Of a stretch of 64,000 bases of DNA, positions 1 through 8,073 are shown piece by piece. Positions within the stretch are counted from its first letter, which is position 1. The number at the start of each line of letters is the position of its first letter. This DNA is from Erysipelotrichaceae bacterium (GTDB lineage: Bacteria > Bacillota_I > Bacilli_A > Erysipelotrichales > Erysipelotrichaceae). The translations under genes and the position numbers were made by a program. The notes below the pieces were generated by a model. It was not told where the DNA came from. It made no database searches and saw only the letters and a program-made list of their open reading frames with translations. The DNA lies in NCBI GenBank assembly GCA_022772735.1, contig JALEZD010000009.1:1-64000 (forward strand), written 5' to 3'.

Positions 1-48
1 TATACAATAAGAAAACATGTCGTTTTCTTACAATTTAAATTATTTGAT
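1..48. repeat. Copy A of lipoprotein-upstream repeat
   Basis: This 48-base segment is nearly identical to 949-996; the only differences are at bases 10 and 40 of the unit. It contains the inverted repeat GAAAAC-ATGTC-GTTTTC. A diverged third copy lies at about 13131-13190. The two in-window copies B and C each lie 12-25 bases upstream of a minus-strand lipoprotein gene, which suggests a shared promoter or operator rather than a mobile repeat. Confidence 0.7.
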
Positions 49-272
49 GTGATTGAAATTGATTCTAAATGGAACTTTCTTATTAATGAAAAAACCTTAT
101 TAAAACTATAAGTATTCTTGTAGGATAAGAAATAATTCTTCCTAAAAATACTAATATTTATGTATCTAAGTAATTATCATAAAATAGAGTCTGGAGGATG
201 GATGATTAAATAAGTAAAAAATTGGAATTTAAAATATTTTACTGATAAATATTCTGTCTTTTCTATTAATTT
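1..272. other. Left-edge intergenic region with repeated leader element
   Basis: No complete gene is visible here. Positions 1-48 match positions 949-996 at 46 of 48 bases. Because the second copy lies directly upstream of a lipoprotein gene on the minus strand, this copy probably precedes a similar minus-strand gene just left of the window. A plus-strand frame is also open from base 1 to a TAA at 109-111 and could be the tail of a gene entering from the left, but it would read through the repeat, so I do not call it. The rest is plain AT-rich sequence. Confidence 0.5.
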
Positions 273-923
273 TCAGTACAACTTACAACCATATTTTTCA
301 TTGAATTTGTACGATTGCATTTCCTCCATAGATAGTCCATCAGGATATATGTATATATATCCATCTTCATATTTAAAATATCTTATAAATGATTCATCAT
401 AAATTTTTTCATCAGTATCTGTGTAACCGTAATAACTATAAAAATCTTTATCAATTCTATTAAAAACTCCAACAAAGAATATTATTTCAGTTTCTGCTAA
501 TATAAATCTTATAGAATTTTGATTTTCAAAATTCCCTAAACGTAAAGTCATTGAAATATATGGCTTTTCCAAATTTTCAAAATAACCATAATAATCTCCT
601 TTAGGACAAATAAAATCCATACCTTCAGCAGCAGCTTCACTATCAAACTTAGAAAAATCCACATCATCCAATGTTTCAGGAATTTCTGGCGGGATATATT
701 CTGGTTCTAAATAAATATTGTATATGTCTCTATCAATAAAATCACTAGGTATTCTAGTAGTTATTGGAGTCATAGTCGGAGTATAAGTTGGGGTTATAGT
801 AGGAGTTGGAATAGGGAATTGAAATATAGGTGTTTGAGTAGGGGTTATTGTTGTTGCACTTTCATTTTTAATAGAACAACCTACAAGTAAAATTAAAAGT
901 AATAAACATATTATTTTTTTCAT
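273..923 (-). CDS. Putative lipoprotein with Thr/Pro-rich linker
   Basis: The product is about 216 residues. It begins with Lys-Lys, a hydrophobic stretch and the lipobox LVGC near residue 17, so it is predicted to be lipid-anchored outside the membrane. A Thr/Pro-rich linker follows (about residues 25-60), then an acidic, Tyr/Phe-rich domain with no family I recognise. A longer reading from GTG at 929 is open, but AGAGGTG is spaced correctly for the ATG at 921-923, so I use that start. The gene diverges from a small membrane-protein gene at 1047. Its upstream region is copy B of a repeat seen before two other genes or gene positions. Function unknown. Confidence 0.8.
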   Translation of the reverse strand: MKKIICLLLLILLVGCSIKNESATTITPTQTPIFQFPIPTPTITPTYTPTMTPITTRIPSDFIDRDIYNIYLEPEYIPPEIPETLDDVDFSKFDSEAAAEGMDFICPKGDYYGYFENLEKPYISMTLRLGNFENQNSIRFILAETEIIFFVGVFNRIDKDFYSYYGYTDTDEKIYDESFIRYFKYEDGYIYIYPDGLSMEEMQSYKFNEKYGCKLY

Positions 924-948
924 AAGCACACCTCTTATTTAATAAAAT

Positions 949-996
949 TATACAATAGGAAAACATGTCGTTTTCTTACAATTTAAACTATTTGAT
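949..996. repeat. Copy B of lipoprotein-upstream repeat, palindrome-bearing
   Basis: This segment matches 1-48 at 46 of 48 positions. Read on the minus strand it puts the inverted repeat GAAAAC-GACAT-GTTTTC just upstream of a TATAAT hexamer, about 20-40 bases before the lipoprotein start. No good -35 hexamer is visible, so an activator or repressor could bind the inverted repeat. Function is inferred from position only. Confidence 0.7.
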
Positions 997-1004
997 AATA
1001 GTAT

Positions 1005-1016
1005 TGTATCGATACA
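1005..1016. promoter_or_regulatory. Perfect 12-bp palindrome, candidate operator
   Basis: TGTATCGATACA is a perfect palindrome in the divergent intergenic region between the lipoprotein gene and the small membrane-protein gene at 1047. It lies about 30 bases before that gene's start and beside the sequence TATAAA, a position suited to an operator. The binding protein is unknown. Confidence 0.4.
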
Positions 1017-1046
1017 GTATAAATGTAAAAAAGGAGGTAATACGTA

Positions 1047-1229
1047 ATGATAAAAACATTTTTTAAAGAATTTTTACAAGTAAGAACGATAGTTACATTA
1101 GTTATGGTATTCGCATTAATATATGGGTGGTTTGTAGGTAAGATATCATCCCAAGAATTTGTACCAATGGTAACCATGATATTAACATTTTATTTTACAG
1201 ATCGTTCTACAAAAAAAGAAATAACTTGA
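1047..1229 (+). CDS. Small holin-like membrane protein
   Basis: This 60-residue protein has a positively charged N-terminus (Lys-rich first 13 residues), two hydrophobic segments (about residues 14-30 and 38-52) separated by a short polar turn, and a charged tail. The shape resembles small phage holins or holin-like proteins of Bacillota. The start is well supported by AAGGAGGT spaced nine bases before the ATG. No lysin or other phage gene lies nearby, so a prophage origin is possible but unproven. It could equally be a stand-alone small membrane protein. Confidence 0.7.
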   Translation: MIKTFFKEFLQVRTIVTLVMVFALIYGWFVGKISSQEFVPMVTMILTFYFTDRSTKKEIT

Positions 1230-1595
1230 GAGTTAATAATTCAATACAACTTTAACAAATATAACAAACTTAAATGTTTTTGTAATATATACCTATTAAA
1301 ATAAATATATTTTGTTTTAATTAACAAAATTTAACAGTGAAAGTAGAAAATATAATTAAAATAAAAAATAATATACATTTTATAGTAAGATTATAAAATT
1401 ATAAAAATTAAAATTCTACACATGATTAAAAATTAGTTATTTTTTGCCGAATTATACTAATTAATTCTTAAAAACAGACAAAACACGATAATTTTATTGT
1501 TTATAAAGTGATATTTCACTAAAAAATATAGTTAAAGTATATTAAATAGTTTAAAATGATTAATATAAATAAACGTTTTAAAAAGGAGATTAAAA
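1230..1595. other. AT-rich intergenic gap without a gene
   Basis: I find no credible coding frame or RNA gene in this 366-base stretch. It contains a short inverted repeat, AGTGA-TATT-TCACT, at 1507-1520, about 75 bases before the next gene, which could be an operator. The final 30 bases carry the AAAAGGAG ribosome binding site of that gene. Confidence 0.5.
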
Positions 1596-2414
1596 ATGTC
1601 GATTGTCGAGATCATAGAAAAAAAATTAGATCCAAGAAGAGAGGGTACAGATTGCGATTTTAATGGGTATCTAGAGGATTTTATCCAAGATATTGATGAA
1701 TTAGAAATAAATGATGTAATAAAATCAGCTCTTAAATCAATTGTAGAAGAAGATAATCAAGCTAAAATATGTGTTAATTTAAGAATGCCTGTAAACAAAG
1801 AAGCAATTTCTAATCAAATAATAAGATATAAAGATATATTTAAGCTAAATGGAAATCCAATAATCTTACCATTCATAATTTATGGAAAAAAAGAATCAAA
1901 AGAAAGAGCCATGCTTATAATTCCATTTGAAGAATATAGTCATATCTTTGCAAAAGGATATTATTATTGTATGACTGAACCTGGAAGTGATTTTACTGAC
2001 TGTAAAAATGAAATTGTAGCAATGAGCTGTAAAACAAAAGATGAAGTAGTTGACGCATACAAAAAACTTTATAATGTTACTGCAGGTGCACTACAAAGAA
2101 GTATTGATTCAGGTGATTTTATTAGCTATGACATACTTAAAGTAGATGCTATAACATGTGCAAATAAATTAAGAGATAATGCAATCTCAGTACTATCTAA
2201 ATTAGAAGACAAAACTGAATCAATATATAATATGATTGTTAAATGGTTTCTACTTAAAAAAGTGTTATATGTTCAATATATGATTAACAAAGATATTTTA
2301 AAGAACACTTTTGCAGGAAATGTTAGAAAGCAGAGAAATCAAGCAAAACTAAATAGTGAAGAAATAAAGTTTATATCATTTAGTGAACTTTGGAGAACTT
2401 CTGGTAGTAAATAA
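1596..2414 (+). CDS. Unrecognised 272-residue protein
   Basis: The product appears cytoplasmic, with no signal peptide or clear membrane segment. The N-terminal part is acidic. The middle has the hydrophobic beta-rich stretch around residues 85-115. Residues 165-235 look helical, and the C-terminus is basic. I cannot assign a family or function. The start is supported by AAAAGGAG seven bases before the ATG. The gene stands alone between a long AT-rich region and a strong intrinsic terminator, so it is probably a single-gene transcript. Codon use matches its neighbours and I see no sign of truncation. Confidence 0.8.
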   Translation: MSIVEIIEKKLDPRREGTDCDFNGYLEDFIQDIDELEINDVIKSALKSIVEEDNQAKICVNLRMPVNKEAISNQIIRYKDIFKLNGNPIILPFIIYGKKESKERAMLIIPFEEYSHIFAKGYYYCMTEPGSDFTDCKNEIVAMSCKTKDEVVDAYKKLYNVTAGALQRSIDSGDFISYDILKVDAITCANKLRDNAISVLSKLEDKTESIYNMIVKWFLLKKVLYVQYMINKDILKNTFAGNVRKQRNQAKLNSEEIKFISFSELWRTSGSK

Positions 2415-2418
2415 AATA

Positions 2419-2449
2419 AAAACCTAGACATATTGTTTAGGTTTTTTTA
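2419..2449 (+). terminator. Intrinsic terminator
   Basis: AACCTAGAC pairs with GTTTAGGTT (one G-U pair) around the loop ATATT, followed by a run of T. It starts five bases after the stop codon of the gene at 1596. Confidence 0.9.
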
Positions 2450-2536
2450 GTTGATATAAATCTTGCCACAATGAAAGTATGATATTAGTATAGTTAGAAA
2501 TTAATTCAAATTGTATTATAAAGAGGGAGATAGTAT

Positions 2537-4414
2537 ATGTTAGTTCTAACTAAAAGACAAAATAATATATTGATTTTTTTAACAACTTTAAATAATAGTA
2601 TAAAAATAGAACAATTAGCTGAAAAGTTTAAGGTAAGTTCTAGAACAATTAGAAATGAACTGCATGTTATTGATGGTTTTTTAAATGAATATAAAATAAA
2701 AATTATTAGAAAACCTAGTGTTGGCATTTACCTTGAAAAAGATAAAGATAATTTTATTAAACTCAGAAATGATTTAAATTTAATTGACTATAGAATTTTA
2801 GACTTTGAAGAAAGAAATATAGTAATATCATTATTAATTTTATGTAATAAAAAAATAACTTTTGATAAATTAGCAAATATTTGTTTGATAAGTAAACAAA
2901 CTGTAATAAATTCATTCAAAAGTATAGAAAAATACTTTTTAGATTATGGAGTCAATATTATTAAATCTCAAGGAAAAGGTATAACAGTATACTCAAATCA
3001 AGAAAGTATATTAAATTTGTTTGAAAATATACTTGAAACAACATATAAAAATGAATTAATAATGAATCTTTTATTTAAAAATTCTGAAATTTATAAATTT
3101 GATGCTGATGCATCTTTAATACTAAATAATTTATCAAAAGAAAAGAATGTATATTTTTCAAACGAAGATAAAATAAAAATACTTTTAAAATTTATAATTT
3201 TTAGATTTGTGGATGATTTTACTATAAATAAAACAAACAATAAAATTTATCCAAGCTATTTTAGTGAAGAAAATATAAACAAAATAGAAAAATTAATGGA
3301 AAAATATGTAGTAATTAATAATTCAAAGAGTTTAGAGTATAAAGTTGCAGTATATTTGATAGAAAAATTAGATAAGATAAATAAGATTGATAAAATTAAT
3401 AAAGAATATTTTATAAATGGGCTAACTAATCATTTACGACTAGCAATTTATAGAGAAAAAAATAATATTAAAATTGAAAATGAATTACTTTCACAAATTA
3501 AAATCAGAATACCATTAATTTTTGAATTTACAAAAAGAGAGCTTTTAATGTGTGAAGCATTAGACGGAATTATTTTTAGTGAAAATGAAATTGCATATAT
3601 ATCAATGTATCTTGCAAGTGCATATGAAAAAAGTATTAATTTATATTCCAAACTAAATATACTTTTAGTATGTTCATTTGGTCTTGCAACATCAACTATT
3701 TTAAAAACAAGAATTTTAAAAATTATCCAAGATTGCAATATTATAGGACCACTTTCTGAATCAGAAGCAAAAACATACATTAATAAAAATAAAGTTGATT
3801 TGATAATTTGTACTGGTAATTGTTTTATAGAGGATATTGAGCTGATAAGTGTTAATCCATTAATAGACACATCAGATATTGAGATAATAAAAAACAAATT
3901 ATTTCAGATATCATATACAAAATCATGTGAGAATTTTATATCTGGATATGTTAAAAATAACGAATTAAACAAAAAAACATATATCAAAGATTTACTTGTG
4001 TATGATTGTATACAAATAATTGATGAAATAGATGATTGGGAAATTGCGATACAAACTTCTGCAAAACCACTAATAAAAAAAGGATTAATAGAAAATAGAT
4101 ATGTAACAAAAATGATTGATGCAGTTAAACAGTTTGGAACATATATGGTACTTGTTGAAGAAACTGCATTTGTTCATGCGGGAGTTGATGATGGAATAAA
4201 AGACGATTGTACATCAATCCTTATTTTGAGAAAGCCTGTAACTTTTGGATATAAAAATCCTAAGAGTGTTAGAAATATTGTTATTTTAGGTATTAAAAAT
4301 AAAATAAATAACCCTCTTATCGACTTAATTTATATCTTTGAAAAAGAAGATAATTTAAAAAGATTAAAGGAAAAAAGTATAGATATAGATGAAATATATT
4401 TAATGCACAATTAG
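2537..4414 (+). CDS. BglG/MtlR-type PTS-regulated transcriptional activator
   Basis: The 625-residue protein has the architecture of PTS-controlled activators: an N-terminal helix-turn-helix (about 1-60), a second HTH-like region (about 85-145), two PRD-like regions (about 170-370), an EIIB-like domain starting with VCSFGLATS near residue 376, and an EIIA-like domain (about 480-620) with the candidate phosphoryl-accepting His547 in FVHAG. Such proteins activate a downstream PTS operon, with activity set by PTS phosphorylation of the PRD and EII domains. The next four genes form that operon. The ATG follows a GGGAG site. The substrate is not deducible from this protein alone. Confidence 0.9.
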   Translation: MLVLTKRQNNILIFLTTLNNSIKIEQLAEKFKVSSRTIRNELHVIDGFLNEYKIKIIRKPSVGIYLEKDKDNFIKLRNDLNLIDYRILDFEERNIVISLLILCNKKITFDKLANICLISKQTVINSFKSIEKYFLDYGVNIIKSQGKGITVYSNQESILNLFENILETTYKNELIMNLLFKNSEIYKFDADASLILNNLSKEKNVYFSNEDKIKILLKFIIFRFVDDFTINKTNNKIYPSYFSEENINKIEKLMEKYVVINNSKSLEYKVAVYLIEKLDKINKIDKINKEYFINGLTNHLRLAIYREKNNIKIENELLSQIKIRIPLIFEFTKRELLMCEALDGIIFSENEIAYISMYLASAYEKSINLYSKLNILLVCSFGLATSTILKTRILKIIQDCNIIGPLSESEAKTYINKNKVDLIICTGNCFIEDIELISVNPLIDTSDIEIIKNKLFQISYTKSCENFISGYVKNNELNKKTYIKDLLVYDCIQIIDEIDDWEIAIQTSAKPLIKKGLIENRYVTKMIDAVKQFGTYMVLVEETAFVHAGVDDGIKDDCTSILILRKPVTFGYKNPKSVRNIVILGIKNKINNPLIDLIYIFEKEDNLKRLKEKSIDIDEIYLMHN

Positions 4415-4426
4415 GGGGAGGCAATT

Positions 4427-4858
4427 ATGGAATGCATAAAATTAGATCATATAAAAACAAATGTAGAAGTTGATTCTTGGGAAGATGCAATATATTTTGC
4501 TGGTGAATTATTAGAAAAGGATGAATTAATTGATCATATATATACTGACAATATAATTCAAGCTGTAAAAGAATTTGGAACATATATGGTATTACTTCCT
4601 GAATTTGTACTTGCTCATTCAGCACCATGTAGTGCAGTTAAAGAGAGTTCAATGTCGCTTATTACACTAAAGAAAAAGCTGCCATTTTATAAAGATGATG
4701 TTTTTGTAAGTGTTATTTTATTTATGGCATGTAAAGATAAAACTTCTCATATGGAAAATTTAAAAAAAATTGCAGAGAAATTAATGATTGATGGAACAAT
4801 TGAAAAAATAAAAACATCTCAAGATAGTCTTGATATTTATAAATTGCTAAATGAATAG
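4427..4858 (+). CDS. PTS EIIA component (fructose/mannitol/ascorbate type)
   Basis: This 143-residue cytoplasmic phosphotransfer protein has the EIIA fold signature GTYMVLLPE followed by LAHSAP, where His64 is the likely phosphorylation site. It should take phosphate from HPr and pass it to the EIIB encoded 15 bases downstream. Its sequence closely parallels the EIIA domain fused to the preceding activator, so the operon carries two related EIIA modules. A GGGGGAGG ribosome binding site precedes the ATG. The pairing with an ascorbate-type EIIC suggests the UlaC/SgaA subgroup, but the transported sugar is unknown. Confidence 0.88.
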   Translation: MECIKLDHIKTNVEVDSWEDAIYFAGELLEKDELIDHIYTDNIIQAVKEFGTYMVLLPEFVLAHSAPCSAVKESSMSLITLKKKLPFYKDDVFVSVILFMACKDKTSHMENLKKIAEKLMIDGTIEKIKTSQDSLDIYKLLNE

Positions 4859-4873
4859 GGAAGGAGGGATAGT

Positions 4874-5149
4874 ATGAAAATTCAAACAGTATGTGGATTT
4901 GGTTGTGGTTCTTCTTTAATGTTAAAGATGAATATGGAAAAGATAATCAAGGATAATAATTTTGAGGCTGAGCTTTTTTGTGGAGATGTTGGAACTTGTT
5001 TATCTAATCCTTGTGATGCAATTTTTATTTCTAGAGAATTAGCTGAAAGAATTGAAGGAAGAGCTCAAGTTCCAGTCGTGGTTATTGACAATTTTATGAA
5101 TAAACAAGAAGTTGAAGAAAAAGTTTTAAATTTTTTTAAAAACATATAA
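4874..5149 (+). CDS. PTS EIIB component (ascorbate-type, SgaB-like)
   Basis: This 91-residue protein starts with a short beta strand leading into CGFGCGSS, where Cys7 is the expected phosphocysteine that transfers phosphate to the incoming sugar. The size and P-loop fit the SgaB/UlaB class. It lies between the EIIA gene (15 bases upstream) and the EIIC gene (13 bases downstream), so the three form one transporter. A GGAGGG site precedes the start. Confidence 0.88.
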   Translation: MKIQTVCGFGCGSSLMLKMNMEKIIKDNNFEAELFCGDVGTCLSNPCDAIFISRELAERIEGRAQVPVVVIDNFMNKQEVEEKVLNFFKNI

Positions 5150-5162
5150 GGAGGGAAAATAA

Positions 5163-6437
5163 ATGAATATATTGAATTTTATTATTAATGAAATATTTAA
5201 TCAGGGAGCAATATTTTTATCATTAATTGCAATGATAGGTTTAATACTTCAGAAAAAATCATTTACTGATATAGTTCGTGGAACGTTAATGACAGCTATT
5301 GGATTCTTTGTTTTATCAACAGGGACAGGACTTATTGCTGGAAACTCAATTGATGGAATAGCAAAAGCATTTAGCACAATAATGCCTCAAGCACAACAAA
5401 GCGCATCTGTTGATATTGGTGGTCAATATGGTACACAAATAGGAATTGTCATGGTTTTAGCATTTGCAATAAATTTATTATTTGCAAGATATACTAAATG
5501 GAAATCTGTTTTTTTAACAGGTCATATGTTGTATTGGTTCCCATTTGTATTTATTGCTGCTGGGGTTGATGCAGGTCTTGAAGGAACAAAATTAATAGTT
5601 TTAGCAACAATCTTTACTGCAACATATATGATTGTTTCACCAAACTTAATGAGACCACTTGTAAAAGAAGTTACAAAAGATGATTCTTTTACAATTGGAC
5701 ATCCAACAACAGTTTTATCTCTTATTGCAGGATATTTAGGAAAAGTGTTTGGAGATAAATCTAAATCTACAGAAATGATGAAATTTCCAAAATCATTTGG
5801 ATTTTTAAGAGAAGTTTCTATAACAGGTTCGGTTGTAATTTGTTTAACTTATATTGTTATGGCATTTGTGTTGGTTGCTAATGGTCAAAATCCTGCAGAA
5901 GTTTGGGGTTATGCAGGAGGTAAGACAGGAATATTCACATATATTTTTACGCATTCAATATATTTTGGCGTTGGTGTAACAGTTATGTTGCAAGGTGTAA
6001 GAATGTTGATAGCTGAAATTGTCCCTGCATTTAAAGGTATTGCTGAAAAGGTTGTTCCAGGAGCAATTCCTGCACTTGATTGTCCAGTAATATTTGGATA
6101 TGCACCAAACGCATTAATATTAGGATTTTTAGTTTCAATGGTTACTTCAATAATTACAATAATAATTACAGCTGGTATGTTTCCAACAGTCATAATTCCA
6201 CTCACATTCACATGCTTCTTTGAAATTGGATGTGCTTCTATTATAGGTAATGCAACAGGTGGTGTAAAAGGGTGTGTTATTGGAGCGGCAGTTACAGGAA
6301 TAATAATGGTATTCTTAGTTGGATTTGGAGCTTATTTCTTCAATAATACAATTCAATCATGGATGCTTGTATATGGTGGACAAGATTTCTCATTATGGGG
6401 AATTATTGAAGGTTTAATTGCAAGGTTAATTGCTTAA
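5163..6437 (+). CDS. PTS EIIC permease, ascorbate (UlaA/SgaT) superfamily
   Basis: The 424-residue protein has about ten hydrophobic segments and lacks fused EIIA or EIIB domains. It resembles the UlaA/SgaT permeases, including the N-terminal INEIFNQGAIFLSLIAMIGL region, the glycine-rich GQYGTQIG segment, and the later PGAIPALDCP and NATGGVKG segments. It forms the membrane channel of this PTS. A second permease of the same superfamily occurs at 31137 in the ula operon, but the sequences differ and the linked enzymes differ, so the substrates are probably not the same. A GGAGGG ribosome binding site precedes the ATG. Confidence 0.88.
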   Translation: MNILNFIINEIFNQGAIFLSLIAMIGLILQKKSFTDIVRGTLMTAIGFFVLSTGTGLIAGNSIDGIAKAFSTIMPQAQQSASVDIGGQYGTQIGIVMVLAFAINLLFARYTKWKSVFLTGHMLYWFPFVFIAAGVDAGLEGTKLIVLATIFTATYMIVSPNLMRPLVKEVTKDDSFTIGHPTTVLSLIAGYLGKVFGDKSKSTEMMKFPKSFGFLREVSITGSVVICLTYIVMAFVLVANGQNPAEVWGYAGGKTGIFTYIFTHSIYFGVGVTVMLQGVRMLIAEIVPAFKGIAEKVVPGAIPALDCPVIFGYAPNALILGFLVSMVTSIITIIITAGMFPTVIIPLTFTCFFEIGCASIIGNATGGVKGCVIGAAVTGIIMVFLVGFGAYFFNNTIQSWMLVYGGQDFSLWGIIEGLIARLIA

Positions 6438-6438
6438 T

Positions 6439-7179
6439 ATGGGCTATACATACATAGAGAATATTAAAAAACTTATTGAAATCGTTGAAACAAATGAAGA
6501 TGAAAACATTAAAAAATGTATTGATATGTTTGTTGAAACAATAAAAAATAAAAAATCCATATATATCTTTGGCGCAAGCCATGCAGGAATACTTAGTGAA
6601 GAACTTTATTATAGAGCAGGTGGTTTAGTTTTAGTTAATCCTATTTTTGCAAGAGAGTTAATGTTAGACAATTCTCCAATAACATTTACAAGTGAAATGG
6701 AAAGATGTTTAGGATATGGTGATAGATTAGCAAGAAAAGTTGGATTTAATAAAGATGATTTACTGATTCTTCATTCTGTTTCAGGTAGAAATCCAGTTAC
6801 AATAGAGATGGCTATGTATGCACAAAGTGTAGGATGTAAAATTATAGGTATTACCAATTTATCTTATTCTAAAAATGTATCTTCAAGGCATCCAATAAAC
6901 AAAAATATGTATGAATTTTGTGATGTAGTTTTAGATAATCATGGAGATATTGGAGATGCTTGTGTTGAAATAGAAGGGATGAAACAGAAGGTATCACCGA
7001 CTTCAACAATTATAGGTGCTTTAATGTTAAATACCATAGTTTCCGAAGTTGCGAAAAAGCTTGTTGAAGAAGGAGTAGACAATCCACCAATATTTTACAG
7101 CGCAAATATTGATGGAGGAGATAAACTCAATAGAGAATTATTTGAAAAGTATAAAGAAGAAATACATTATAAATATTAA
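6439..7179 (+). CDS. SIS-domain sugar-phosphate-binding protein (UPF0309-like)
   Basis: The 246-residue protein has an SIS domain: IYIFGASHAGILSEE (about 37-51) and LLILHSVSGRNPVT (about 110-124) resemble the nucleotide-fold strands and Ser/Thr loops that bind sugar phosphates. This group resembles UPF0309 proteins of unknown exact reaction; a role as an isomerase or deaminase of the sugar phosphate delivered by the upstream PTS is inferred. The reading frame is open from a TTG at 6430 inside the EIIC gene, but the ATG at 6439, one base after the EIIC stop, is the more normal start. It is the last gene of the operon, before a terminator. Confidence 0.82.
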   Translation: MGYTYIENIKKLIEIVETNEDENIKKCIDMFVETIKNKKSIYIFGASHAGILSEELYYRAGGLVLVNPIFARELMLDNSPITFTSEMERCLGYGDRLARKVGFNKDDLLILHSVSGRNPVTIEMAMYAQSVGCKIIGITNLSYSKNVSSRHPINKNMYEFCDVVLDNHGDIGDACVEIEGMKQKVSPTSTIIGALMLNTIVSEVAKKLVEEGVDNPPIFYSANIDGGDKLNRELFEKYKEEIHYKY

Positions 7180-7206
7180 AATCTCAGGTAAAACTGAGAT
7201 TTTTTA
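7178..7206 (+). terminator. Intrinsic terminator of the PTS-SIS operon
   Basis: ATCTCAG pairs with CTGAGAT around GTAAAA. The stem is extended by flanking A/T pairs and followed by T residues. It begins at the stop codon of the SIS gene and may also slow transcription from the convergent lipoprotein gene. Confidence 0.85.
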
Positions 7207-7261
7207 TCGCGAAATGTAATTTAATTGTTGCATCTCTATTTTTAATTGTTTATTTTTGTGG

Positions 7262-7717
7262 TTAGTAAAATACTACAGCTTTTTTAATTTTTTTAGGTTG
7301 TAAAACTGTTTTATCTGTTACTTCATCTTCATATAATCCAATTACATCATTTTTCTTATACTCACCAAATACAGGAACAAAATATACTTCAGCTCCTAAA
7401 TTAGGATCAAGCTCTACAATCTCTCCATTATATGTGATATAGTAACAATCTGTGATGGGTGTTTCATCATCAAATAAAGCAGTAAATTTATTTAGACTAT
7501 TATCATTAAGTATTTCTTGAACCTGAGGTTCAAGAGCCTCTTTTGTAATATCTGAATCATTAGAAACAGTTTCATTAGGTGAAGCAGTTGGCTCAACAGT
7601 CGCAACTGTTTCAGGAGTTAAAGTTGGTACGGTAGTAGTTTCAACTTTTTTTTGATTACTACAACCTATAACCAGTGTAGTTAGTATTAGTAATAAATAT
7701 TTTTTCAAATTAATCAT
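7262..7717 (-). CDS. Putative lipoprotein, Thr/Glu-rich linker
   Basis: The product is up to 151 residues, with a hydrophobic signal segment and the lipobox VIGC near residue 19, so it is predicted to be lipid-anchored. A low-complexity Thr/Glu/Pro linker (about 25-60) precedes a small C-terminal domain of unknown function. The start is uncertain. The ATG at 7715-7717 directly abuts AAAGGA, which is too close. A TTG at 7706-7708 has better spacing and gives a typical start, Met-Lys-Lys followed by a hydrophobic run. The gene converges with the PTS operon. It resembles the lipoprotein at 273 in plan but not in sequence. Confidence 0.75.
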   Translation of the reverse strand: MINLKKYLLLILTTLVIGCSNQKKVETTTVPTLTPETVATVEPTASPNETVSNDSDITKEALEPQVQEILNDNSLNKFTALFDDETPITDCYYITYNGEIVELDPNLGAEVYFVPVFGEYKKNDVIGLYEDEVTDKTVLQPKKIKKAVVFY

Positions 7718-8073
7718 TCCTTTCTATCTACAATTAAATTATGTATATTTTTCAATATTTCAATAACTCGCAATTATTAACTTCTGTCATTAAAAATTAT
7801 CAAAAACTACACTACTATCTTTGATTAAATTATAAATACTAAAAAAGTAAAAATAAACACTATATGATTATTCTTAATATTATATTAAGTTTTAAAAATT
7901 TTTATATTGATTTGATGATTAAATAAGAGAAATAATATATAAAAATTTAACTTATAATTATAAAAAACATTAACAACACTATTTGTAATTTTATAAATAC
8001 TTTTTTAATTAAACCACTTTAATATTTTATATAAGATAGTATAATTTGATTTGATAATTGAGGGGTATATTAG
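7718..8073. other. Intergenic region with promoters and a repeated element
   Basis: This 356-base divergent region has no visible gene. It serves the lipoprotein on the left and trkA on the right. A TATAAT-like hexamer lies about 30 bases before trkA. Around 7825-7895 it carries an element also found at about 27840-27910, listed separately. Confidence 0.5.
7825..7895. repeat. Shared intergenic element, copy 1
   Basis: The core at 7850-7870 is AAAATAAACACTA, one variable base, then ATGATTA. It matches 27865-27885 at 20 of 21 positions. Weaker similarity extends about 25 bases on each side. Both copies lie about 180-200 bases before a plus-strand membrane-transport-type gene (trkA here, a YczE-like gene at 28054). 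Function unknown. Confidence 0.55.

Noticed and set aside
1-111. C-terminal end of a plus-strand gene entering from the left
   Set aside because: The frame is open to a TAA at 109-111, but its first part is the 48-base repeat that is non-coding at 949-996, and 37 codons at a window edge are too few to decide.
1047-2414. Prophage remnant
   Set aside because: Only one holin-like small gene is present; there is no lysin, integrase, structural gene or attachment site nearby.
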